Under the pieces are notes generated by a model that saw only the letters and a list, made by a program, of their open reading frames with translations, searched no databases and was not told the origin of the DNA. From assembly GCF_000182565.1 (NCBI RefSeq), contig NW_015971561.1, forward strand, positions 47,435 through 111,434: a stretch of DNA of 64,000 nucleotides, read 5' to 3'. Source of the DNA: Spizellomyces punctatus DAOM BR117 (lineage: Eukaryota; Chytridiomycota; Chytridiomycetes; Spizellomycetales; Spizellomycetaceae). Position 1 is the first letter of the stretch. Each line of letters starts with the position of its first letter. Both the position numbers and the translations under genes were made by a program. Below, piece after piece: positions 11,601 to 20,007 of the stretch.

Positions 11601-12059
11601 GTAGAGTAGGGTGATGACTTGGTCTTCTTCACTGACTGGCGCCCCAATGGCCTCCAACTGCTGAGCCATTGTCCTGACCGTGTTTATGTGTCCCAACATG
11701 CCCCCAGTGCCGTCTTCCATCTTCAGAGTGAGGAATTTCCTCCTTAGATAGAGCCTACTGGCAATTCCCTTCCTTTGGTGGATGTCACTGAGCTTTAACC
11801 AGGCCTCCTTTGCAGTTACAGCGGTCTGTACATGCATGAGTTGGGCATCACTCAGTGACAGAGCAATTACTGCCATTGCCCGCTCATCCCTTCTCCTCCA
11901 ATCCTTCTCAGAGGTTCCCTCCATGCTCTCATCCCCCTCAATCACACCCCACAGCCCCTTTTCCTTCAGCAACAGCATCATTTTGAACTTCCAGAGGTGG
12001 TAGTTCACACCATTGAACTTTTCCATCGTGAGTTTGGTGTCCAAGTCCATGTTTGACAT
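8685..12059 (-). CDS. copia-2 gag-pol polyprotein, 3' part cut off by the Ty3 insertion
   Basis: Starts at ATG 12057-12059 (MSNMDLDTK). Domains: copia Gag with LWKFKMMLLLKEKGLWGVI, zinc knuckle CFYCNKKGHFKKDC, aspartic protease WIVDSGASQHMS, GAG-pre-integrase, integrase core (HSDVCGP, RSDNGGEY, NGVAERMNR) and RVT_2 reverse transcriptase with LILYVDDLIL. Real copia sequence ends at 8698; the last residues come from the Ty3 LTR. A 4-bp CTGG duplication near 8711 shifts the frame just before the insertion point. RNase H and the 3' LTR should lie left of base 1, beyond the Ty3 5' LTR. Confidence 0.92.
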   Translation of the reverse strand: MSNMDLDTKLTMEKFNGVNYHLWKFKMMLLLKEKGLWGVIEGDESMEGTSEKDWRRRDERAMAVIALSLSDAQLMHVQTAVTAKEAWLKLSDIHQRKGIASRLYLRRKFLTLKMEDGTGGMLGHINTVRTMAQQLEAIGAPVSEEDQVITLLYSLPESYEQLVVSLEARSDSLTLEFLTSRLLHEETRRKEAGSEGDSKGKAFFSRDGGQKVGKHGGTKKIAGKCFYCNKKGHFKKDCRKFLADTKQQANQASTSQATQNEFLFFAQSGDDTKTSLGAVWWIVDSGASQHMSHRKDWMTNYMEMSPIQVHLADNRTVQAIGKGQITLETGRNRFCTLRDVWFVPKLEKNLFSVRRATENGAKVEFGSKGCCIKTSDGQEAIQGTLGGGLYMFHAREHANIASGMSLDLWHRRLGHLNINSIKILARNQLGSGLEVKNHTETSPCEACAIGKITRRPFPKGEAARAALLLGVVHSDVCGPMKTPSHGGAKYFVTFIDDKSRMMAVYLLKEKSEVLSKFKEFEAWATNFMGQKIKTLRSDNGGEYVGEEFKKFCKLKGIQQQFSTPYTPKQNGVAERMNRMLVEMGRCMLHHSGLSYKFWGEAIMTVVYLRNRSPTAALSNQSTPFQEFTGSKPDLQHLRVFGCMAYTHIPKEKRSKLDEKAKKAVMVGYSTQSKAYRLWVPEMNQVVMSRDVIFDENLMWSTQQRLQSVPQQDQELQMPLGGEPSFLDNQEGLGTVEETQRPSSITPDNSSASEDDGDDFQDAEEVPELSRKSARFHKPPGEWWIAKPTQSNLAFAFTIGEVPQEEPSTLAEARTRHDAKQWEAAVKAEYDSLMENQTWDLVKLPPGRSTVGCKWVFKLKLKSDGSVERYKARLVAKGYSQVEGMDYKETFAPVVKFATIRTVLTLAAMKDMEIHQMDVKTAFLNGTIEEDIYMDQPESFATANGLVCKLKKSLYGLKQAPRAWNKVIDGQLKELGFERCESDHGLYINKKMGIHLILYVDDLILASKDNQELLKLKEELKKQFKMADMGQLEHFLGIQVVRDRANRSIWLSQQRYLGQTLKKFNMSNSKPVATPLENGQKLTKAMSPQTEAEQQEMNGVPFRSAVGSLIYAMLGTRPARHSVTG

Positions 12060-12225
12060 GTCTGAGCTGATTTGGTGAGTGGATTTGTTGTTGGGGAAGA
12101 GGTGAAATCATTCTGGTATGGTAGGTGGTCCAAATATGAGGTTGGGAAGAAGATAGGTCCGTCAGGAAGATGGTGTGGCCATCAGAAAAGAGATTTGAAG
12201 CAGGAAAATATCAGTGACAGCTATC

Positions 12226-12238
12226 AGGGCTCATAACC
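12226..12238 (-). other. Minus-strand primer-binding site, tRNAiMet half-molecule type
   Basis: The plus strand reads AGGGCTCATAACC, matching the anticodon arm of initiator tRNA-Met (CAT anticodon), directly abutting the LTR end at 12239. Priming by a 5' half of tRNAiMet cut in the anticodon loop is known for Drosophila copia and Ty5; assignment here rests on sequence match. Confidence 0.75.
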
Positions 12239-12750
12239 TATTGAACTTAGCGCTTGGAACACTGATTTCCCGTGTAGAAATCACTTCTGAAAGGCCTAGT
12301 AATGCCTGTGGCCGCTAGTAAGACTTCTGGGTCCAGTAACTTGTGGGATAACACGCTTGTATTAATCCAGAGATGTTCAAAAGCCCCCTTTATATAACCC
12401 AGTACATTCTCCAGCCTCCCTCCGCCTTTGTTTACTGTTTACATGCTTCAGCCCACTTGTTTACATGCTCAGCCATGCTCAGCAGTGCTCAGCATCTTCA
12501 GCCATGCCTTGGCAAACATTACCTGAAGATCTAGATCATCACAAACCTTCCAGACCTTCTAAGAGTGCTTACATGATGATTTACCCCTTTAAATCATTCC
12601 CACACGCGTCTGTGGTCATTCTGATTACTCTAAGTCCAATTCCCCACGTTGTAACTTAGCCAAATCAGATGTGAACTGTCTAATGACATCCCAGCATGAT
12701 CTCACATGATTTATAGATCATATAGCGTGGTTTAAGCCTGAATCTCAACA
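12239..12750 (-). repeat. copia-2 5' LTR (512 bp)
   Basis: The left end TATTGAAC and right end CTCAACA match the ends of 7807-8319. In element sense it starts TGTTGAGATTC. It is almost identical to the truncated LTR at 4215-4598. Confidence 0.9.
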
Positions 12751-13442
12751 TGAGGTAGGCAAATATTTGTGGGCCTCCCATATTTATAACCTTCTATAAG
12801 ATATAAGATATATAAAATAAACAGCTTTTCTATAATATAACTAGAGTATAATATAGCTTAATCTACCTGGTCACCTGATAACACTAATATCTATAAGTAG
12901 CTCAAGTACAATACTATTATATGCACATTAGACAAGCCCAATTACCCTCCCTTTTTACAGTATTTGTTTCTAACAACAGAGAGAGGCAAGTTGCAGCAGG
13001 CAGACATACCCAAGAGGAACATTATAGCCTAACTCTAGCTTTCCTACTACTAGCTTTTTGTTAATCAAAACCTGGCCACATGAAGTCTGGACTAATTTCT
13101 CATGTGTTCACCACCAAAATCCACCTCACCTCTCACCCCCACAGGAATGTGGTGAAGAAAGAATTTTGGCTTCTGTTACACTATGGTGGAGTCCCATGTG
13201 GGTGTTGGTGGTTTCTCAAATTTACCATGAGACCATTGGTTTTTGAAATGCAATTAATTGGTGTGAGTAAGTATGATCTTTCTCTTGACAAATCTGCCAT
13301 TATCCAGCATAGCTGCATGCACAAGCCACTCAGCTCATGTCTGCTGCCATTATGGAGAGAGGACATCAATGGTGATAGCTTTGTAGAAAGTGTAAATCTA
13401 TTATGTGAAATGGAGCTTTGAAAACTGCGCTGTAAATCTATT
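12751..13442. other. AT-rich stretch without a recognised gene
   Basis: 12751-12960 is AT-rich (ATATAAGATATATAAAATAA type) and directly follows copia-2. 13050-13440 has short open frames on both strands but no recognisable protein. No further LTR end was seen. Confidence 0.5.
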
Positions 13443-14585
13443 CTAGAAAATGAAGGGTACCACTCTTTTCCAGCCTTTCGGTAGTTTATCTCCAAACCGG
13501 TGCTTATACCATTTCCATTGCTGGTCAGCAGCTACTCCCAAGTCTACGACTACCCAAACTATATTTAGGATGCACGTCAAATTACGCCATCTTGTCAGTG
13601 CACCGAAGCTGATATAGATGATCACTTCGAAAAGGTAATGAGGACAGGCAACATAATTAAACCATTCTCCACGCGGCAGGTTGTAGGAAGGTATTGATGA
13701 GACAGCGCCGGGCGATGGCGTCGCTGGACGTAGTGTTGCAAGATGAACATGTACTTTGTACTGCTGGACTGACGCCCAGACGAATAGTAGTAAAGCAAGT
13801 ATGTGATGCATACATAAGTTTGCGGTAATGTGCAAGAGAATGCTTTGAGATTCTTGTACAGGGTTTTCAAGGATTAACCAAGAGTTGCGTTTTGGGATAA
13901 GCCATGATTGGTACTCACCCATACGACCCCAATCTTCAACAGCACTCCAGCCCTCAATACCAACCGCGATTGGTGTCACGAGGTAGTAAAGCAGTCCCAC
14001 TACGTAGTGTGCTGCATGCATTCTCGCGCTGCTAGGTTTTGCAATAAAAGAGCACTCGTATAGTCGTCTGATCATTTGAATAATCATCATGAAGGAAGCG
14101 ATAAAGACCTCTAATGGAGCTACATATGTGGAGTCCATTATGAATTCCAGGTGCGACTTTGGCAGGGACACAAAGAAAGACGCCAAAGAGCCCCGACAGT
14201 GTCCCGACGCCGTTGAAACCGGGCAATCATGACTAGCCAACAGTGCGATCTCCCAGAGACCCCACAGTGACCAAGCTAATCCTAACGTGTAGAAATGGCT
14301 GAAAAAAGATTTTGGGACCGAGAGTGAGTCTCTTAGAAAGACGAGAGCCCAATTGTCATTATCACGGGCTTTTTGAGAAAGAGTGGCCGCTTGCGGCACG
14401 CTGTCGTGGGTATTGGGGTCGCGAACAAGCGACTTTCCATAAGGTAAAAGAGCCAGTCGCAGGAAGGGAATCGTGCAACACAACAGAACGGATACCGATG
14501 CAAGAATATAGAATGCCCGGCAGAAGATTATCGCGAGAGTATAGTCTGCGTTGTCATCGCTGCGGGTCACGATCGCGGTGGGCAT
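13443..14585 (-). CDS. DFG10: Polyprenol/steroid 5-alpha reductase family protein (SRD5A3/DFG10-like)
   Basis: Intronless, 380 aa, ATG at 14585. Several hydrophobic segments fit an ER membrane protein. The C-terminal signature is typical of the family: NLPRGEWFNYVACPHYLFE, then DQQWKWYKHRFGDKLPKGWKRVVPFIF-type end with Lys/Arg and a terminal F. Mid-protein FFSHFYTLGL and RRLYECSFI match the SRD5A3/DFG10 branch rather than the steroid reductases. The branch acts with NADPH in the conversion of polyprenol to dolichol for N-glycosylation. The length fits the fungal family. The start is divergent from the Q-rich gene at 15217. Confidence 0.85.
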   Translation of the reverse strand: MPTAIVTRSDDNADYTLAIIFCRAFYILASVSVLLCCTIPFLRLALLPYGKSLVRDPNTHDSVPQAATLSQKARDNDNWALVFLRDSLSVPKSFFSHFYTLGLAWSLWGLWEIALLASHDCPVSTASGHCRGSLASFFVSLPKSHLEFIMDSTYVAPLEVFIASFMMIIQMIRRLYECSFIAKPSSARMHAAHYVVGLLYYLVTPIAVGIEGWSAVEDWGRMGEYQSWLIPKRNSWLILENPVQESQSILLHITANLCMHHILALLLFVWASVQQYKVHVHLATLRPATPSPGAVSSIPSYNLPRGEWFNYVACPHYLFEVIIYISFGALTRWRNLTCILNIVWVVVDLGVAADQQWKWYKHRFGDKLPKGWKRVVPFIF

Positions 14586-15216
14586 TTGCGCCAGATCGTG
14601 AGGCCATGACGGCCAGCGGAAACAGAGTCAAGTGCACGTGACCGAAACTCTCAAGGAGTGTTAGGTAATTACCTGCGCCACATCGGGGATGGTCTTATTC
14701 ATCCATCCTCACAAATCTGGGAGCATCTCGAGGCTCAATCACATATTTTAAGGAACTAGGTTTCTTTGGAACCACGAGCATCAAGATCGCGGGCACGTTG
14801 ATGCATGGTTAGACTGACCAGATATCCCCTCGTCATGGAACTTCCAGAACCTGGTCAGCGCTATGATCTCTGCTGAGGGTCTTTGTTTATACTTTTGCGC
14901 TTCTCGGAGAATAAAAAATCCAGGCCAGCAGCGAATGCATTGTTAATGTAGGATACACAAACCCGTGGCGATTCGTCGTGCTGTCCCTTGTGACATGCAT
15001 TCGCCGAGGCATCTGATCCTTACCCATTTCATGCAACTGCCGGTCCGTTGCAGCACGGGGATTTTCAATCCATTTTTCCATCAGTCCTAGCAGCTGCTTC
15101 ATTGAGCTCTGTACTTCCACTTTGCGACCTATCTGAGCTGCCTTTAACTGTTTAAATCGCAGCAGCACCAGAGGTCTTCAGTCCGACCAGCCCCCACGGC
15201 CCTTGTCCGCCAAAAT
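14586..15216. other. Intergenic region between divergent genes, one weak coding signal
   Basis: Minus strand 15168-15027 reads as a helical, protein-like frame (LRFKQLKAAQIGRK..., ending HEMG before a GTAAGG donor). It has no ATG at its start and no recognised family. It may be an exon of a small gene or chance; nothing else was seen. Confidence 0.35.
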
Positions 15217-17219
15217 ATGAAAACACCTGCTACTCACATACAGTCAGCAGTTGTAATGCCACATGCTACAGCAACCGAAGCAGCAAAAGCACAGACGAGG
15301 CTGACGCCTCTGGCACCAAAACTGGAAATTCACGACGTGAGTATCTGTAATGATGTCCGTCAATGTTACAATTCCGCCAGCTTATTCCAGGCATGTTAAA
15401 GGCATACCAGCCGCGGACGGCAGTGGTCCCAGGGATGTCCGTTATGGACGCCTACGCTCAAGTTGCCCAAATGCAGATGGCAGCAGCCGCTGCTGCTTTG
15501 GCCGGCGCACCCAACGTTCAATCTGCACCCCATATGGCCCGAAAACGAACCAGCAGCGATGGGAACGCCACGGCAATGCAGATGCCATATGGAGCATCTC
15601 CGTATTTGTGGACAACTCAAATGTATGATCCGATGACTACAGCAATCGCTGCAGACCCCGGCGCTGTTGCGGCCCATTTCCAGGCCCAACAGGCTGCGGC
15701 GGCCGCACAGTACATGTATGCACCGATGATAATGCCGGGGATGAACATACCACATGGAGCGATCTCTGAACAGCATGTGAACGGAGAGCATTCGTATCTT
15801 CATCATGGCGAAGCCCCGCTTTCTCCGCATAAAAAGGCCAAAACGGGAGGCAAAGCATTTTCTAAGGACGCAAACAATGCAAACGGATCCGGTCAAAATG
15901 GCCGAGGCAAATATTCTCTGCGGCAAAGACTGAAGTTAAGGGTTCAGCAACGAGAAGAATTAGAAGGTCTTTTGAAACAAGGAGGCAGAAGCAGGTCTCC
16001 TAAGAACAGTCCCATGTCGGCAGATGGCAGGCATCCTCATGGAGGCCACAATGATTTGTCACTCACTCCCGAAAACCGTGCGGCTCTTCGCACCAACATC
16101 CAGAAACGGCTAAAGCTTCGTATGCTTGTGAAAGGCACCTTGTCCCCGGAAGAAGCGAATCTTTCACCAGAAGACATACAAGAGATTAGTTCACAAATAC
16201 CCCTCCCAGGGTCTTTCGACCCAGTTGTCGCTGCTGCATCCGTTCAACAACATCAACAGCACCGGCAGCAGCAACAGCAACAGCAACAGCAGCAACAACA
16301 GCATCAACTCGCTCAGCTGCAGATGTTGCAACAATCTGCCATGTATGCGCAGGGCATGATGCCCTACACGGTCCCATACGGTTATCAAGTTGTCTATCCT
16401 TATAGCGGAATGCCAATGCCACTCCCGGCAATGCAAAATCAGATGAGTGAAGGTCAAGTACCTATGGGTCATATGCAAATCTATGCCCACCATCAAGAAC
16501 AACATCATTCGATACAGAATGACCAGCCTAATTCACACGAAAACTCCAGCTCAGCGCCGACTCATTCCCAAGAGGCGTCCCCAGATCACCCTCACTCTCT
16601 AAGTCAAGATGTCACCATGACTGACGCCCCGCAAGACCACGATCAGGATACCACAGTTGTCCCAGCATATTACCCAACTGCCGATCGTCGGTTCTCGTGG
16701 ACGCTGCCGTTTCCGGGTGATACTCGACGGTTCTCATTTTCTCTGCTTTCCAACCAACTTTTCCCTTTCCCTTCTCACGGTTTTGTCATCTCTCCTTCCA
16801 ATTTTGAAGAAGAAAAGCAGGAGGGTGAGCGAGCACCCGCTGGCCGAGGCGAACAAGAAAACGACCAACGAATATCCGACTCGGCGGACGCTGGTACACC
16901 ACTCAATATGCCAACGCTTACCCTACCCGCAAACGCTGCATCACCTACCATTTCACCCACCTCTCCACCACCCTCTTCGTCACCCGTTCACTCTCCGACC
17001 AATGTCGACAGCAATAACAATGCTGGCCACCAGAAACCGAATTCACCAAAACCAAATGACACAGATTTTTCAAAGTCCAAGGGTACAAGCCCTCAGGCGG
17101 CAGAACCTCTTGTTTCACCGGCGCCGGCAGGTCCGTTCGTCGGTGCTCCAGCGTGGTGGGGCTGGCAGTCGTTCACCTTACCAGCAGATGCCTTGTTGCC
17201 GAATGGACCACCAGAGTGA
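15217..17219 (+). CDS. Glutamine-rich low-complexity protein with paired RLKLR motifs (unknown function)
   Basis: Not recognised. Model: exon 15217-15336 (MKTPATHIQ...), 44-bp intron GTGAGT..CCAG, exon 15381-17219; total 652 aa. Features: Ala-rich segment (QMAAAAAALA), two related basic helices (LRQRLKLRV and IQKRLKLRML) around residues 210-295, a polyQ tract near 16265-16303 from mixed CAA/CAG codons, a His/Pro-rich middle and a Ser/Pro/Thr-rich C-terminal third. Composition suggests a nuclear or regulatory protein, which is inference only. A 249-codon frame at 16657-17406 overlaps it in another frame and is probably chance. AATAAA follows at 17284. Confidence 0.7.
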
Positions 17220-17541
17220 GGATTTTGTAGGTCGGCCATTAAGCGATGATGATAATCGAGAAAATTCTGAGTGCGGGAAATGCAATAAACTCTTTATCTT
17301 GTTAAGTAGTGTACGGCCTGCTGCAGGTCCTTTTCTGATGTTTGTTGTTGGGAAGAGCTTAGTTGTAATCAATGTTCATGTTATTCCTCATATGTGCGGG
17401 TTCTGAGGAGGTTTTTTGGCTCCATTTCTAATATGTAGCATTATTCTACCGGGGAAAAATTACAGAATATACGCATGAGGTAATTAAGATAAACATATAA
17501 ATAGGAGATCTACAGTAATATTGATCTTGAAATCGCCTCGG
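17220..17541. other. Convergent intergenic region with AATAAA signal
   Basis: AATAAA at 17284-17289 lies 65 bases after the stop of the Q-rich gene. The rest is AT-rich sequence between converging genes. Confidence 0.5.
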
Positions 17542-18991
17542 TCATGTCTGTTCAGCCATCGCCAACAACTCGTCTCCGGAGAACGATGGTGGTCTCTCCG
17601 GCCTCTCAGCCTCAATCTTCCTAATCATTTTGTCTATAGCACTGTTCATGGGGGTGCTGACGCCATGCTCTTCCGCAAGTTTCAGAATCTCGCCATTAAG
17701 GTAGGCAATCTCCGTCGGACGTTTCAATAAGAGGTCGTCGTACTTTTTGTTTACCAGAGGCGGTCATTAGTGCTTATTACTATGAATGAATCACATATTG
17801 CACGCCGCCGTCACATACCATTGAGGACATTGCCCGCTCATCAATTCCTAATACTGCGGAGGCAATTTGGAAGAAGATCCAATCCGGAAGTCGTAGAATA
17901 TATGGTACAACCCACATGGGGAACGTGAAGAAGGATAATGGCTTTATGTTGGCCACACGATAGCACGCCAATGCTTCATCAATACACCGCGCAAGAACGA
18001 GACGGTGCGATCGATCCGACTGGGAAAGTGGGGGAGTGAATTAGAGTACCGCACCTCCGGACCTGATGCAGGGAACTTACCAGTTGCGTTCGCAGAGGAA
18101 CACCACTCAGCGCATTTGTAGCCTGAACCATTACGCACATTAGTCTTTTCATAGGGCTACGATATTGCTTTGCTCAGGCTCAGGGTACCCACATTCATTA
18201 GGTTTAACAGTAATTTGCCATACAGGATGCCTGCATCGTGCAACAATATTGTAAGTCGGTCGTATAGTACTTTCCCCAATGTCATTTTCACCTCCAGGTA
18301 CCTTTGATGTCTGTCGTGAGTTGTGTCGGCATACCAGCCTCAATAAACACTTGAGCAAGCGTCGACGCCTCCTCTCCATCCTCCAGGTGAATTGGTCCAA
18401 TCGATGCTTGATGAAAGTGTCCCCCAGGAAGATGGACAATATTCGTGGGAAACATGCCAGTAATAACCATTGTATTTGGCATATGCTTGCGAATCACTTC
18501 CGCATTTTGAATACCATTTTGAAGTGTTACAACCTGCAGTAGGGTTACAAAAAGAGTCTGAAGATGACAAAGTTGGTGACCATACCACAACTTTTCCGTC
18601 CAAATGCTTAAAGCTCTGCACGGCTTCCTCTGTTGCATGGGCCTTGACCGTCAAGAATAAAAAGTCTATCACCACCTCTTCCTCAGACTGCACCAGTTCG
18701 GATATGTCAGTCAGAAATTGAACTTCGTCCGCTTGAATGCTAAATGTGTGATTGTAAAAGTCGGAAACGGTTAAAGCACCGGCGTCTTCCAGTTCTTTCC
18801 GGAGCCAGGTTCTGCCGACCCAGCAAACCTGACAGCCAGCGAGGTGCAAAAACGCCTACATGTACAGAAAGTGTTACAACCGCGCTCCACCAATGTGATG
18901 CAACTGCCTACCGGCAGCAATGCAACAGCAAGAGACATACCCCCACGTAGAGCCCAACATTCCCTGCTCCAACAATTGCAATACGAGCCAT
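17542..18991 (-). CDS. 2-dehydropantoate 2-reductase-like protein (ApbA/PanE family)
   Basis: Seven exons, all in phase: 18941-18991, 18586-18855, 18302-18533, 18193-18230, 18081-18122, 17819-18019, 17542-17742; 344 aa. The N-terminal Rossmann motif IVGAGNVG is followed by AFLHLAGCQVCWVGR. The middle has VVTLQNGIQN, and the catalytic helix GKLLLNLMNATNALSG contains the family Lys and Asn. The end has SSMYDDLLLKRPTEIAYLNG, the substrate-domain signature. The family reduces ketopantoate to pantoate with NADPH for coenzyme A synthesis, but fungal members are diverse, so the substrate is uncertain. Introns are 52-85 bp. It shares a 1-kb divergent promoter with pyruvate carboxylase. Confidence 0.88.
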
Positions 18992-20007
18992 GCGATGTCA
19001 ACTTGTGGTAGAGAAGCGTGATGGAAATGCTCTAGTCAAAAACTGTCAAAAGTCGCTCTTGCGATGGAGGCACGTGTTTTTGGCACGTGAAAAGTTTTCG
19101 TGAGTGGCCGCACTGCCGTTCCCTTCTAATAGCTTATCTAATCATGTCTGTGAGGGATGCACCGCCCGACTGGTCGACCATACCCCATCGTAGCAAATAG
19201 ATATGCAATGATAATGCCGTTCATCGTTATAATTCTATCCGTCATGGCAATTCATCGTCCTTTTGAGTAGTAAATACTCCATCATTTTTGTTATATTTTA
19301 TATTGATGATCATGTTGTAGATATGGAAGATCGGAATGTCTCCCGGCTTTGCCAGTTGGATCTTGAGCATATAAAAGGAATACATGGCACACCCATAGCA
19401 GAATGGGTCAACGGATACTGGCAGGTTTCGCCATGAACGAGGGATCTACGCTTGTTTATTCGTTGACTCTGCTTTTCTACGGCGGGGTCTTTCTCAGCTG
19501 ACCACGGCTTAAATCATGGTTCCACGGAGCCTTGTGATGATGTCATGCTTCCGAAAATACCCGAAGCCTCGCATGACACGTGCCACTGATCATCAAGCGC
19601 TTAGTCGGCTTAGGTCAGGGGGAGGTTTAGCCGGGAGCTCGGCCATTGCCCCATACCGCTCCGTCCTGCCGTGTCCTTCTTCACCTCTCGCCTACCCCCA
19701 TCGTCGCTCCCTACGTTCCGCATCTTGCTTTCAGTCTTTCATATCCGTAACGAGTTTGTTGAACTTTACCTTTTGCTGCCCGCGTATTCTGTTCATCTAA
19801 AGGTATGTAGCGCCGACCATGCATGTAGCTTGCAAGCGACGCAGTTGAGTTGGGGCGACTTTATGCTGGCAGACGAACGTCTTGCTGGCTAGAATCGCCT
19901 CTGTCGACCCGGCATTCTCTGTTGCAAATGTGCAAAGAGCTAGAAAGCATCCCCATTTGACGTGATCTCATCTTGTATTTTCCTGTTTGACACGGCACAG
20001 AACCTCG
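18992..20007. promoter_or_regulatory. Divergent promoter region of the ketopantoate reductase-like and pyruvate carboxylase genes
   Basis: Contains three CACGTG E-box palindromes (19071-19076, 19084-19089, 19577-19582), the first two 13 bp apart centre to centre, and a TATAAAA near 19370. No coding sequence recognised. CACGTG is the core site of bHLH factors (Cbf1/Pho4/SREBP type); use here is inference. Confidence 0.45.

Larger units (their letters stand above)
8698..12750 (-). mobile_element. copia-2: outermost Ty1/copia element, right-hand part
   Basis: Contains 5' LTR (12239-12750), primer-binding site, 179-bp leader and gag-pol up to the Ty3 insertion at 8698. The right outer flank begins TGAGG at 12751; the matching left duplication is outside the window. 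Confidence 0.9.

Noticed and set aside
16657-17406. 249-codon plus-strand frame
   Set aside because: It overlaps the Q-rich gene in another frame, has no motif, and its composition follows the Pro/Ser-rich codons of that gene.
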